A DNA stretch of 64,000 nt from Geosiphon pyriformis (GCA_016748015.1 JAAOMT010000009.1:204459-268458); one strand, 5' to 3'; counted from the stretch's first letter, positions 1 through 11,011 are shown. Notes: generated by a model not told the origin, from the letters alone. Numbers and translations are program-made.

Positions 1-254
1 CGCAGAGTTTCAGCAATTGCTCAGGTAGTCATGGCTGTTGAGTACTCTAGTAAGCTTTAATGGATTTGTTCTCCAAGTTTTCTTGTATCAGTTGTGCGGC
101 CTAACAAGCAGTTAATTTTTGCATTGATATAATTACAAAAATTACTTTCTGCATAAGCAGTTTCTGCTAGTATTCCTAAGTTTTTTCGAAAGTATTGAAA
201 TAGTGCTTTTTTGTACAAGAAGTGGTCCTTTCTTATTGTTCCAATAGTTTCCAT
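1..254 (-). pseudogene. Element D gag N-terminus (partial)
   Basis: An open frame from ATG at 254 to a stop at 57 encodes 65 residues with the pattern KALFQYF ... CNYINAKINCLLG. The gag start of element B, just after its own LTR, has the same pattern (SLFQYY ... NCYINKRI). After the stop the frame continues toward the window edge with similarity to the next stretch of B gag and another stop. This is the N-terminal region of a retrotransposon gag, placed correctly about 60 bp after the LTR. Whether the stop at 57 ends a short protein or is a mutation cannot be told from this window; comparison with B suggests a mutation. Confidence 0.6.
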
Positions 255-298
255 TTTTATGTATTTTTGGGGGTGCTCTGTCTCTGTGGATTTATAAT

Positions 299-314
299 CT
301 TACAAGAAGCACCA
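299..314 (-). other. Primer-binding-site-like sequence of element D
   Basis: Two bases after the LTR end on the minus strand the sequence reads TGGTGCTTCTTGTAAG. It starts with TGG, as expected for pairing with a tRNA CCA end. Elements B (11012) and E (15536) have sites starting with the same TGGTGCT at the same place. The primer tRNA was not identified. Confidence 0.55.
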
Positions 315-316
315 AA

Positions 317-1395
317 TGTTACGAATAAACTTGGTAGGTATGGGAAATAGTAATGTTTAGTGCTCTCAATTATTGATGATACATCTTCCATGTAATTTTG
401 TTGGCTTAGTCTTGATTATCAGTCTCTGAAAGTCTATTCCTGGATGTGAATTTATCCATTGAGTTTTTTGGTTATAAGGCACAGAGTTTGTCTTTTGTCA
501 ATTGCAACATTTTTTGTAAATGTGAACTTTCTTTTCCAAGCTAACAAGCGCAGTTGTTAGGGTCTGGTGTTGTCTTTTCACCCTTCTGGTAAGCTAACAA
601 GATAATGTTAATATTCAAAACTTAGGGGGAGCTTCCCTCTTTTACCAGGCTATTACAAAGTTTATTCCCAGACAGTCGATTTTATTATATTGCTGCTCCA
701 CAAAAAATAAGACAGAAAAAGAAAGAAAAAGAAAAAGAAAAGAAAAGAGAGAAAAGATAAATTAGTATCATCAATTGCCGTAATCAAGAGCGATTAGTCC
801 AAATTGTTAATAGGTTTAAGGCGGTTATGCTAAGAGCATCTGTCCTAGAATGGAGGTACGAGACAAGGGTTAATTAACGTAAATTCCACGAAGTTTGAGA
901 ACATGAATTCGTGATTCTGATTTTTTTTAATAATTGGTTTTATTTCAGGAGCTAAAATAGGGAAGATAATAAAAGATGAAGGGGTATGGATATTTAATTC
1001 TTGTCTAGAGGTTTGTATCTATCTGTTTCCCTTTTCTCACTTCTACAACTACTTGCTTTTATACATTCTTTTGGTTTTACAGGATTGCTTTCAATTGTCT
1101 CACTATTGCTAGCTATTGCTTTGTTGTTTCTGTTATTACTTCGTTTTTCTACATTATTGCTAGTTATCCTATGTTATAATACGTTATCTGATATTATTAC
1201 ATGTTATTTTGTGTTATCTTGCATTATAACATGTTATCCTATGTTATTGCACACTATTCTGTGTTATCCTGCATTATAACACATTATCCTATATTATAAT
1301 GTGTTATTCAACATTATTGCACATTATTCTGTGTTATGTTACGTTTTGGTCACATTTCTTCATAACTTTGGATTAATTTTTCTACTCAGGTAACA
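317..1395 (-). repeat. Element D 5' LTR (1,079 bp)
   Basis: The plus strand begins TGTTACGAATAAAC at 317 and ends ACTCAGGTAACA at 1395, giving 6-bp inverted terminal repeats with TG/CA ends. It includes a purine run on the plus strand at about 703-757 and, on the U3 side, degenerate tandem repeats at about 1141-1345. The 92-residue ORF at 1001-1279 lies in this repeat region and is not believed to be a gene. Confidence 0.72.
1141..1345. repeat. Degenerate tandem repeats in the U3 of LTR D
   Basis: Variants of 'TGTTATCCTATGTTATTGCAC' and 'CATTATAACA' recur many times, often as short inverted repeats. The position corresponds to the tandem palindromes in the U3 of elements A and B, so this is probably a promoter/enhancer array of the element. 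Confidence 0.55.
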
Positions 1396-1821
1396 ACGAG
1401 CATTGTGATGATTAGAAGAATATCCCCATGATGAAAATGAATTATGGAGAATGGTGTATGTGAAAGCAGAAGGTGCGACCACCAGTAAACTATTAAAGAT
1501 TAAAAACAACCTTCTATCTCTTCCTGAACCCGAATATGTCCAAACTTTTGACATCTTTAGCAACATTAAAGACAACCTAGAATAATTTTATGAACATTAC
1601 CAGCATTTGGCACCTACTAAGAAAGAACAGGAACAGTGTTTAGAGCAGTTAAACACTTGATTATGTCAATATTGCTTAATTCCCTGTGATTTTCAGTATT
1701 GTAATGAGTGTGACTTTATTTACAATCTACCACCATGCATAATCTACACAATCCCAGAAGAAGATAAACCAATAAGCAACTGTGCATCAGAATTGGAGTC
1801 AACTTTCAATCCTGATCAAAC
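1396..1821 (+). pseudogene. Element A linker with Cys5 zinc-ribbon-like motif
   Basis: A decayed coding stretch collinear with element B 14290-14700. The clear part is at about 1661-1740, where the frame reads a CX2CX3CX4CX2C motif (CQYC...CDFQYCNEC) followed by an aromatic/Pro-rich segment and an Asp/Ser/Asn-rich tail. The same spacing occurs in C (about 9930-9985) and, with one Cys changed to Tyr, in B (about 14521-14570). Pairs of CX2C suggest metal binding; the function is unknown. A TGA at 1658 stands where a Trp codon is likely, and a frameshift near 1820 separates this from the dUTPase frame. Confidence 0.6.
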
Positions 1822-2741
1822 TCCAACAATGACAATAACAAAAACAACAGTTCCAGTTCTGCTCTGAATAGCAATGAAATTTACAATGATTCAAACTTCA
1901 ATTCAAACCCCGAAACATTTATCACACTTTCTGATCTCACTAAGAAACAGGAACTTAAATGGTTCAGCAATAATGGCAAAGGTATCATGCCAAAGCATGT
2001 ACATAATACTGATGCAGAGTTTAATCTGAGGTATCCAGGGAAAGATGCTATCAAATTAGAGCCACATTCACGCACTTGCATTGATTTGAAAATAGCATTG
2101 GAAATACCAGCAACAACCATGGTTCAACTATCTTCCAGAAGTAGTTTAGCAAAAAAAGGGATTACTATAAGAGGAGGAATAATTGATGCCAAATATGTGG
2201 GAAATATTATGGCAATGCTACAAAATGACTCAGAAAAAATCTATATCATAGAACCCAATGAAAAGATAGCACAGGCAATATTCTTGTTTCTGGTTAGAGT
2301 AGCTCAGTTAATATTAGTGAGAAAAAGAGAAGAATTAGGAATAACAGCTGAAAGAATACAGGGATTCGAATTCATGGATAGAATAGATGTACCAGTCAAT
2401 ATGGCAGAAGAAGAAGTAATTGGCCAAAGAGAAATTATCTCAACTGGTCAAGTAATTTCTATTCCACCATATGACCAGTACATGGTAATTATAGAGAAAA
2501 AAGTGAAAGATAAGGATCAGATTTTTGAAGCAGAAACAAGCCTTTGTGAATTAGGAGAGATCAGACTCATCAATCTCTACATACCAGCCAAAAACCACAA
2601 CCATATCAAAATTCCCATTTAAAACATTACAGAAGATGTTATCACAATACCAGAGGAAACCATTGTTGGATATATAAGCACTGAATTAAAAAATCAACCA
2701 CCAAGCATTATTCCAAACTTTCTACAGCTATGTGGATATGT
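1822..2741 (+). pseudogene. Element A dUTPase domain plus C-terminal extension
   Basis: The frame is open from about 1822 to a TAA at 2620, then resumes to 2741. All five dUTPase motifs are in order: motif 1 (AEFNLRYPG, where the usual Asp is Asn), motif 2 (SSRSSLAKKG), motif 3 (GGIIDAKYVGNI, with catalytic Asp and Tyr), motif 4 (NEKIAQAIF) and a weak motif 5 (QGFEFMD). Homotrimeric dUTPases hydrolyse dUTP to dUMP and limit uracil in DNA made by reverse transcription; here the domain is part of the pol polyprotein. A C-terminal stretch with IPEETIVGYIS resembles the segment that precedes RT in gypsy elements. The domain assignment is strong; activity of this copy is doubtful. Confidence 0.85.
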
Positions 2742-3615
2742 TGTTACAGTTTAAGAATTTAGCAAAAGAATCATAAAAATAATACAAACTATTCAATCAT
2801 AATATAGCGCAGTAATAATCTTAGAAAGGTAATGATTAACATAGTAGCAAACACCATCTCGTGATAGTGGCAAGCACTAATTCACAATAGCAGCCAACAC
2901 CAATTGGTGATAGCAGCAAACACCAGATTGAAATATCAAAAAGAAAGTATTACAATGTGTTTTCTCATAGAACTACAAACATGTATATATACAGTAGCTT
3001 TAATATTGGGAAAAAACAATCAAGTAATAAAAATCATAACTTATCAAGCAATAGATCCAATTTTATCTAACAAACTCCACTTTAAATCGTACTTTCAAAT
3101 TAAATATCCCAAGAAACCTTTAAATCAAAAAAAAATGAAAAAGAATATTTAAAACTGAATTATCACAACCCAAAGTATTAAAAAACTTACTTGTATTATT
3201 TATTGAATGAAACTATCATTCATCAGCTGAATCTTTTGAAAGAATAATTCTTAATTAAGATTATTCACGTTGTTACTAATTGATAAAAGCCTTATTGTAA
3301 GAATTAGGAAAAGCATTAAAGGCCATTAACATTCTGTGTTTCTAGATTAGAGAAACACATCAGGCAATTGTAAGGATAGCCTCAGAAAAAACCTCAGACA
3401 GTGGGTAGATTTCAGTTTAGCCTCTGAGAAGGAATACATAAACACACACAACAATCAAGAATCAAGGAATAACTTACATTGTGACATTAAAAAAAAAGTC
3501 TTTAGTATAACAGTAACATTATCACACAAATAAAATTGAGGAATTCACAAAAGACTGATTGCAATTAAAACAGAATATCAGCAATTAAATATAACAAGAA
3601 GACCATTTTGTAACA
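2742..3615 (+). repeat. Solo LTR inserted between dUTPase and RT of element A (874 bp)
   Basis: Element B joins dUTPase directly to the segment that begins 'TTACAAACAAT' upstream of RT. In A this junction is split by 874 bp that begin TGTTACAG and end TTGTAACA (inverted ends). The insert has an LTR layout: tandem 'GATAGCAGCAAACACC' repeats at about 2850-2930, a TATA-like CATGTATATATAC near 2980, then a U5-like part. There is no internal region, hence a solo LTR. A clean target duplication was not visible (ATGT before, ACATG after). The short ORF at 2904-3152 within it is not credited. Confidence 0.65.
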
Positions 3616-5090
3616 ACATGAATATCACGTTACAAACAATCTACAGACGAAATAAATGTTATTTGCTCCAACCAAAACAATTAGAACAAATGAACATGGG
3701 AAATTTGGATCCACTCCAATGTATACAACTCAAGATATTATTCAACAACTTTAATGACATCTTTGCTAGTGAAAATAAATTTGGCAAAACAAACATTATT
3801 TAACATCAGATCAAAACTGAGGATGCTATGCCAATTAAACAATGAGCATACAGAGTACCACCAGCCAGCATGAGATTATCTATCAAGAGATCAACCGAAT
3901 GCTTGACAATGGGCTAATTCAGCCATCTATGAGCCCATGGTCATTACCAGTGGTACTTGTCTGGAAGAAGAATGGAAAGATCAGATTTTGTGTGGACTAC
4001 AAAAAACTCAATGGAGTCACCCATGGAGACAGCTATCTAACTTCACAAATCCAGGAGCTATTCAATGCTTTTGGAAAAAATAAATGGTTCTCAACACTGG
4101 ATCTGGACAGTGGATACTGGCAGATAGCCATGGATCTAGCAGACAAAGAAAAAACAGCTTTTATGATGAGAAAAGAGAATTTCGAATTTGAAGTCATGCC
4201 ATTCGGCTTGATGAATGCTCCAGTCACATTTTAACAGCTAATGAAAATAATATATACTGGCTTATTGTAGAAATCAGTAGTCATCTATTTAGATGACACC
4301 AATGTGTTCTCCAAAACATTCGATGATTATTTGCATTATCTACAGTAAGTGTTTGAAAGACTACAATGAGCAGAGCTAAAGTTAAATGCCAATAAGTGCT
4401 TCTTTGGCAAGACAGAATTAAACTTTTTAGGGCACATAGTAAGCAAAAACAGCATCAAAATGAATCCAGAAAAGATAGAGATAGTTAAGAACTTTCTAGT
4501 ACCAACCAATATAACAGAGTTGAAGTCATTCTTGGGATTTGCAGACTATTATTGATGCTTTATCAAAAATTTTTCTAAGATAGCCCAACCATTCAACCAT
4601 CTCCAAACCAAGAATGTGAAATATGAATGGACAGAAGCACAACAAAAAGCTTTTGATATTCTAAGAAAAAAGCTTATACAAGCTTCAGTACTGATTTATC
4701 CAGATCACAATAAACCATTCATTATTATCACTGATGCATTAGGCCAAGTATTGGGAGCAGTACTATCACAAAAAAGACCAGATGGAAGAGAACATCCAGT
4801 CACATATGTCAGCTAAGGTTTAACTCCAGCTGAAAGAAATTATAGAACACCAGAACTAGAACATTTAGCAAATTATTGAGCAGTTATGAAATAGGAAAAA
4901 TACTTGAGCCAGAAGTTTGAAGTGTATACAGATCACAAAAGACTGACATCACTCCAAAAACAAGAATTTGAAGATGGCAGACAATCCAGATAGAAAATGG
5001 CACTCTCATCATATACTTATACCATACATTATAAAAAAGGAAAAAACAACAAAAATGCAGACAGTTTGTCACAAATAAGACAAATCTAAG
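3616..5090 (+). pseudogene. Element A reverse transcriptase and RNase H
   Basis: Open pieces at 3618-3803, 3842-4234 and 4616-4816 belong to one broken reading frame. RT landmarks are the 'MSPWSLPVVLVWKKNG' entry, KIRFCVDYKKLN, FSTLDLDSGYWQI, VMPFGLMNAPVTF and the catalytic VIYLDD at about 4275-4295. RNase H follows (IITDALGQVLGAVLSQK, then the E and D positions in PELEHLA and VYTDHK, then NADSLS). This is the gypsy-type order. In-frame stops at the ends of these pieces sit where Gln, Arg or Trp codons are expected. It would copy element RNA to DNA inside virus-like particles if it were intact. Confidence 0.85.
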
Positions 5091-5289
5091 AACATTTCAA
5101 CCCAAAAAATATAACAAAACCAAACCAAATCCAACGAAAATATAACAAAAGATAAACACACAAAAATACCAACAACTCAACAGTTTAAGGAGAAATTATC
5201 TTAATTGGAATGAAATAGTATCAAATAACAATCAAAATACTTTATCACTCACCAAAACATACTTTATCAAAAAAATAGACAAAATTCAG

Positions 5290-6470
5290 ATTAACCGATT
5301 AGAGTAGTTACAGAATCAGAAAAAGAAACAATACTGTTCAACATGCATTCAGATCCAACAGCAAAACATTTCCACAAAGAAGCAACCATAAAAAGAACCA
5401 GAAAAAGATACTATTGGTCATCAATATATTCAGATATCATCCAATATGTCCAAAATTGTGATTCTTGTCAAAGAAGAGGAGAAACAAAACCCAGTAAACT
5501 ATTAAAACCAATCAAAGTGAGACAACCATTTGATCACATTGGAATTGACTTAGTCAGACCATTAACAATTACCAGCAGAGAAAATAGATATATTGCAGTA
5601 GTCATGGACTATCTTACTAAATGGCCAAAAGCAAAAGCAATTTAAAAAGTGAATGCAGAATCTGTTGCTGAATTTGTTTATCAAGAACTGATTTGTTGAC
5701 ATGAATGTCCAAAAAAATTATTATCAGATCAAGGAACTCACTTTGTGAACAGAACACTAGCAGAATTGAGCCAAATATTCGAAATTAAAAGACCACTATC
5801 ATCACCATATTATCCACAAACAAATGGTTTAATTGAAAGATTTAATAGAACATTGTATGAAGCAATTGCCAAACTCAGCCAAGAAAACCAGGACAAATGA
5901 GATTTGTTTATACCATCAGTACTATTTGCTTATCGGACAATAAAGCAAGACACTACACAAGCAACACTATTTGAATTAGTATATGGTAGAACAGCAACAT
6001 TACCAGTCAAGATAGAAGTTAACACTTATCCAACAGAACCAATAACTGAAGACAATTTTCAGAAAACATTGCTAAGAAGAACATATGACTTGATAGAAAC
6101 TCTAGAAAACAAGTGACGAAGAGCAGCTGATAACATCCAAAAGTCACAAGAGAAACAAAAAGAGAAACATAATAACCAACTACCAGACAAACCAGTTGAA
6201 TTTAAGATTGGAAACAAAGTACTTCTACATCATACTAAAGCAGAAAAACAATGGAGTAGAAAATTTGATCCCAAATGGGACAGACCATTCCACATTGAAG
6301 AAATTCTTGGACATGGAGCTTATAAATTAAGATTGAACAACAAAATCTTGATCAAAGCAGCACATGGTGATTGACTGAAATTATATCACCAAATAACATT
6401 ATCATCTACCAATAACATTCCACAATTAGGAGTACAACAAATACTAGTTCAACCAGACAAAATTTCATGA
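5290..6470 (+). pseudogene. Element A integrase
   Basis: The N-terminal HHCC finger is visible (HSDPTAKHFHKEAT ... CDSCQRRG, 5343-5500). The catalytic core has GIDLVRP, then SDQGTHFVN, then NGLIERFN, giving the DDE triad with about 35 residues between the last two. After a stop at 6113 a GPY-like C-terminal part follows (FKIGNKVLL ... RPFHIEEI). Stops at 5643, 5698, 5898 and 6113 break the frame. A chromodomain was not recognised. Best-preserved integrase in the window. Confidence 0.85.
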
Positions 6471-6569
6471 GATCTAGAACCAATTATAATCATTGGACCA
6501 AACACATAAAATCAAACAATAAAAAAGTATATAAAGACACAGTATATGTGACAAAAGCAACCAAAAAAA

Positions 6570-7204
6570 ATGGAAATACCAGATCATATTCACATGATAG
6601 CTCAACAATTGTTTCAGGTCTTAAGTCAACAACAGTTAGATATAGAAATTATCATTAATAATCAAACTATTTGCTATCAAAACACCAGGAGAAAGACAAA
6701 GAATACACTATATTAGCGACCACCAAAGAATAATAAAAACTGGTCAGATAAGGTAGTAGAAAAAGTAAAGAACACTTTTGGAAAAATACTTACTATGGTA
6801 CCAACTAAAAAGCTTACAAAAAAAAATTGGAAGCAATGGACAAACAACTTCTAATATTATACTGTTACTACCAGTTAGGACAAAAGTTAAATATTCAAGA
6901 GTTGTATATTGACAAATCCAAGAGAGTATTTAACCAAAATATAATACAGCAAATTGAAGAATTTATTGAAAAAAAAACAAACTCGACACTACATGTAAGA
7001 ACAATTTATCAACTACACAACATATTTCAGAACTATCCAGAAATACTGTTACACTCTGACATAGAAACCATAACCATTAACCAATAGGAAAGAATGAACA
7101 ATACACAAGTAGAAGACATGAAGAACAGAGTCAAACAAACAATACTTGAAAAAGAAGTATTAGAATTAATTCAAAACGAAGATTTTGATGGAGCTCAATA
7201 TTAA
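6570..7204 (+). pseudogene. Element A ORF3 (uncharacterised, after integrase)
   Basis: A separate coding stretch of about 210 codons lies between integrase and the polypurine tract. It starts MEIPDHIHMIAQQLF at 6570, shifts frame near 6830, continues as 'MDKQLLILYCYYQLGQKLNI', and ends with DFDGAQY and a stop at 7202-7204. B carries a clear homologue (26300-26932); C (about 31760-32406) and E (21232-21888) have ORFs of similar size at the same place. It is rich in Gln, Lys and Ile with likely helices. I see no signal peptide, transmembrane segment or zinc motif, so nothing supports an envelope protein. No family recognised. Confidence 0.6.
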
Positions 7205-7216
7205 AGAAGGAGATAA
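7203..7216 (+). other. Polypurine tract of element A
   Basis: AAAGAAGGAGATAA lies directly before the 3' LTR and overlaps the ORF3 stop codon. This is the expected place for the plus-strand priming tract of an LTR element. Confidence 0.65.
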
Positions 7217-8084
7217 TATTACTCATAAAAAGAAAATAGATATGGAAAATAGCAGACCAATAAGAGAATAGTATTTAGCACATGAGCACATTGCTCAGCA
7301 ATGTAGAGCAATATCAAAAATCATGGCACATTGCTCAGCAATGTAGAGCAATGTCAAAAAACATGACACATTGCTTAGCAATGTGAAGCGATGTTAGAAA
7401 ATTAGAGCACATTGTTCAACAATGTGAGCATTGCTCAAAAAATCATAGCACATCACTCGGAAATGTGAGCAATCTCATAGAACATCAATTATGTATATAT
7501 AGCAGTAGCATTAGAAGTAGAAAAAAACAGAATCTTTTAGTTAGAAATCTCTCATTCACAAATATTGAATAAATAAATTATTTACCATCCAAATTCATTC
7601 TTTACTATCAAGACTTCATGTTGATAGCAATTAATACTTAACCACAATAGAACAATAGCTCTTGATCATGGCTATTGACAGATACTAACTTGTGCATTGT
7701 CTTGGCTTATTTCTTTATTTTATTTTTTTTTTCTTTTATTTTTGATTTTGTTATTACTAACTCTATTGAGGATTAACATGCGGGATACTGATGTCAGAAT
7801 ATAGTACTGGTAAAAAACCCAAGAATAAGAGTAGGACACTTGATTAAGGATAGCTTACCAGGAGGAATACCGGCCATCAAGCTGAAAAAGAAATTGACGA
7901 AACTGTAGTTTCAGGAAACTACAGATAAAATTATTACCACTGAATCTCTGTCTATTATACAAAAGACTCAACCAACACCTTCAGATAAACACACCTTCAG
8001 ATATTACCAACAACATTATATCAATTGAGCACCAAGTTACAGGTTTGTTATTTGCTTTGAGACCCCAATTAATTACCTGTAATA
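7217..8084 (+). repeat. Element A 3' LTR (868 bp)
   Basis: Begins TATTACTCAT and ends CCTGTAATA, homologous over its length to the two LTRs of element B. U3 carries tandem palindromes (7284-7470), then a TATA-like TATATATAG at 7494-7502, a U5 with a T-rich run near 7710-7740 and a conserved end 'GAGCACCAAGTTAC...'. The LTR ends are TA...TA, where TG...CA is usual. Confidence 0.8.
7284..7470. repeat. Tandem palindromic repeats in the U3 of LTR A
   Basis: Four to five imperfect copies of a unit of about 39 bp contain the palindrome ACATTGCTCAGCAATGT (ACATTGC/GCAATGT with a 3-base centre). The same repeats occur in both B LTRs (about 10167-10270 and 27026-27150). They are upstream of the TATA-like box, consistent with binding sites for a dimeric regulator. 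Confidence 0.7.
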
Positions 8085-8700
8085 ACAATATGCAAAAAAC
8101 TATGAAGTAGTTATAAAAGAAGCAAACTGCACAAAGCTTATAAATCTTGCTATGAAAAAAACCAGCTTAGCAGCTAAAAAGAAAATAAACTAATTTACAA
8201 AAAAGGTTGAAAACTATTTTACTAATCAACAACAACAGCAACAACCACAAAAATATTAATCTCTACAACAATAAAACCAAAGTGGTTTTTCATTATCATT
8301 ATTTAACAACCAACTTTAGAATTGTCATTATTGTGGAATTTTAGAATATTGAAAACAAGATTACTGAAAAATACAAAGAAACCAACAGCAAAGAAATAAT
8401 TAATGCTATTCTTAATCTTAGCAATTCTATTACTAACTTCTACTATCAACTTATTACTCACAAAGATAACAAAATTAAAACAGTTACTATTAATCTATTT
8501 CACAACTAATACAGCAGCAATATCAGCAACCTCTACTAATTTAGCAAGATTAATTACCATTTACTCAACAATATCAAGTACTTGCTTGAAGATTGGTTTA
8601 ACAAAACCAATTTACATCTCAAAATTGTTTTTAGAATAACAACCACAGAATTAATTCAAACAACCAGTTGGTTCTCTGAAATTCTGTTTAGCAAAGATCT
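8085..8700 (+). pseudogene. Element C gag C-terminus with degenerate zinc knuckle
   Basis: One frame at about 8310-8375 reads NCHYCGILEY, a stop, then KQDY. This is a CX2CX4HX4C nucleocapsid knuckle in which His and the last Cys positions are now Tyr, flanked by Gln-rich sequence. Gag binds element RNA and builds the particle. The open frame at 8403-8639 is in another frame and is not considered the protein. Confidence 0.5.
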
Positions 8701-8779
8701 AATTATTATTATACACAATCCAGTTATTTAACAATGCCTGAAAATTTGAAGCAAATAAATCACCATTCTTGCTTAGTAA

Positions 8780-9130
8780 TGCAGCAGTCAACAAACAGAA
8801 AGCAATTGCAGCAATATATACAAAAGCTAAAGTAGAAGAAAAACCAATTCAATTAATCTTAGACAATAAATCTGCTGATAGTATTATTACCTATCAATTA
8901 ATACAACAACTTCAATAAACTGTTAACAGGTCTGCCCAGACAATTATTGTCACAGCTAATGAAATAAAAAAAACTCCAGTAAAAAAAATCAACAACTTTC
9001 TTTTTACCATTGATAAAATTATTATTTCAATCAAGATTCTTATTATGGATGTACTTCAATATCAAGCTTTTATCAAAAATAATTGGTTTCTTAAGGCCAA
9101 TGCAAATCTAGATTAAAAAACTCAGGAATT
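8780..9130 (+). pseudogene. Element C retropepsin-like protease
   Basis: The frame reads PIQLILDNKSADSIIT followed by NNWFLKANANLD. Compared with B (IKLILDSSSTGSIIT ... NNWLFKTNTVLD) this is the aspartic protease domain; the active-site Asp is still there but the following DSG-type residues have changed (DNK). It would process the Gag-Pol polyprotein. Inactive in this copy. Confidence 0.6.
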
Positions 9131-9339
9131 AAAAATCTTATACCAAAGACAATACACTTAAGTATTTGCTACATGTAGTATTTTTAACAAACAATTGAAA
9201 AAAGTCCCAGTGTTCAAATTTTAAAAAAAAAAATGCCAATTACCAAAACATATATAGCTTTTAAATTAACATTTAATTGGACTAAGGAAATAAAACAAAA
9301 AATCTTTGAAAAAACCAGAAAATAAAACATTGTTCAATA

Positions 9340-10093
9340 TTTTATACCAGAACCACAAAAACAACCAGCTTATATTTTACTTAAGTATAAAGATTGCAAT
9401 AAAAAACTTTTATTGATGGAAGCATACATATCCTCAAAAGAAAAATATAAAACACACCTGCTATTTTTGCAAAACATGCTATAAAGAATGATTCAGATAC
9501 TTCAGATACTCCAAACAAAATAGAAAATGGGACAATATCTTATGTTTTATGTGAAAAAATACTATCAGAAAAATGCAACTGAATTAATGTTGTAATGAGA
9601 AAAGAAGTCTGTAATCAAATCTGACAATATGTATTTTCAATTGCAGAGAAAATAAAAAAAGAAACTTTTTTTGATGCAGCATATAATAGTGCTTTTAATA
9701 AACTCTATTATTACTCACACAATACTAAAATAATCTATAAATTAATCATAGTTTTAATTAATAAAAAAACCCAAAAAGATGTATGCCAAATAAAAAAAGC
9801 AAAATACATTAAATATACAATAGAATTAGCTAAATTTAATTATAAAAATAAAGTAGAAATCTATGATCAAATCACAAGTCATATCTATCTAACCAAAAGA
9901 ACTTAAATTCAATAACTAAAGCAAATGAACATTCAGCTATGTAAAGAATGTACTATGTTTTGTAATGACCAATAATGTTTAGAATGTTATGCAATTAGCA
10001 TTTTTCTGCTCAGTGAAAATAATGAATACAAAATTGAATTTGGAAAACTTAAACCAAAAAAAAAATTGCAACAACTCCAATTTACTTCATCAA
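9340..10093 (+). pseudogene. Element C Cys-rich linker between protease and dUTPase
   Basis: Two Cys-rich parts match those of element B. The first (about 9380-9490) keeps KDCNKKLLLMEAY and a frame-shifted FCKTC. The second (about 9930-9985) has CX2CX3CX4CX2C (CKEC...CND.QCLEC). The coding stretch is cut at 10093 by insertion of element B and continues at 27882. Confidence 0.5.
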
Positions 10094-11009
10094 TATTATT
10101 TATAAAGAAAATATATAAAAAAAAATAGTAAGAAAACAGATAGATCAATAGGAGAGTAATAGTTAACATGTAAGCATATTGTTTAACAATATGGAGCAAT
10201 GTCAGAAATTATAGCACATTGCTTAACAATGTAAAACAATATTAGAAAATTAGAACACATTGCTCGGAAATATAAATGATCTTATAGAACCTAAATTATA
10301 TATATATAACAAGAGTATTAGAAGCAAAAAAGACAGAATCAGTACCAAAACCTTTTAATTTCAGACTTTTTTTTCTATCTATTTACTAATCACTTTACAG
10401 ATAGTTTATATCTACTGAAATAAAATTATTAAATATTAATAAAATACTTATTCATATCTAATTTATGTTGCTATCACTTGATTGAGAAATCTTTATCAAA
10501 AACTCTGATTATTAACACTTCATATTAATAGCTGTTAATACTTAACCATACTGGAACAATAGCTCTTAATCATGGTTATTGATGAGATACTAACTTTAAT
10601 TGCTTTGGTTTATTTTTCTTTATTCTCTTTATTTTCTTTTCTTTCTTTTATTTTCTCTTTTATTGTTGTATACTAATTAATTAAAGATTAAGCACTGAGT
10701 TATTGATGTTAAGGATTGCCTGGTAAAAGACCCCTGCAAGTGGATAAAACATGTAAGAAATACAAATTGCATACCAGAAGATTGCCAACTACCAAGCCAA
10801 GAAAAAAATTGATAAAATTGTGATTCCAAGAGACTACTAAAACAACTATTGAATCTCTGTTCATTATATAAAAAACTCAACCAAAACCTTCAGACTATGG
10901 AAACCTTTAGATAACAAAACCTTCAGATATTACCAACATAATTTATCAATTGAGCACCAAGTTATGGGTTTGTTACTTAATTTAAGACTCCAAATAATCA
11001 CCTATAATA
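10094..11009 (+). repeat. Element B 5' LTR (916 bp)
   Basis: Begins TATTATTTATAAAG and ends ACCTATAATA, and is homologous to 26946-27881 and to 7217-8084. It includes the palindromic repeats near 10167-10270, a TATATATATAA box near 10302 and the T-rich U5 run near 10610-10670. Confidence 0.82.
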
Positions 11010-11011
11010 TT

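Larger units (their letters stand above)
1..1395 (-). mobile_element. Element D: 5' end of a Ty3-like LTR retrotransposon, runs off the left edge
   Basis: Read on the minus strand, this is a complete 5' LTR (1395 down to 317), a primer-binding-like site and the start of gag, cut by the window edge. The LTR ends are an inverted repeat (TGTTAC...GTAACA). The flank at 1396 continues mid-protein in element A, so D looks inserted into A. Its LTR shares U5-side stretches with the LTRs of A and B, for example a pyrimidine-rich tract near a 'CTCTTGATTACGG' stretch, so it is a related but distinct family. The other end of D and its target duplication lie outside the window. Confidence 0.75.
1396..8084 (+). 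mobile_element. Element A: dUTPase-encoding Ty3-like LTR retrotransposon, 5' part displaced by D
   Basis: The order is Cys-rich linker, dUTPase, (inserted solo LTR), RT, RNase H, integrase, ORF3, polypurine tract, 3' LTR. The beginning (5' LTR, gag, protease) would lie left of inserted element D, outside the window. The frame is interrupted by several stops and frameshifts, but RT YLDD and the integrase DDE residues are intact, so A is less decayed than B or C. Sequence right of 8084 is gag of element C, so A is judged to be inserted in C. Confidence 0.8.

Noticed and set aside
1001-1279. 92-residue ORF with hydrophobic composition
   Set aside because: It lies in the tandem-repeat part of LTR D; the Leu/Ile/Tyr text comes from the repeats.
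7284-7470. CRISPR-like array of palindromic repeats
   Set aside because: Repeats are imperfect, spacers are short and not unique, there are no cas genes, and they lie in the U3 of eukaryotic LTRs.
8403-8639. 78-residue ORF rich in Leu/Ile/Thr
   Set aside because: Wrong frame over the gag/protease region of element C, with no similarity to the other elements in that frame.
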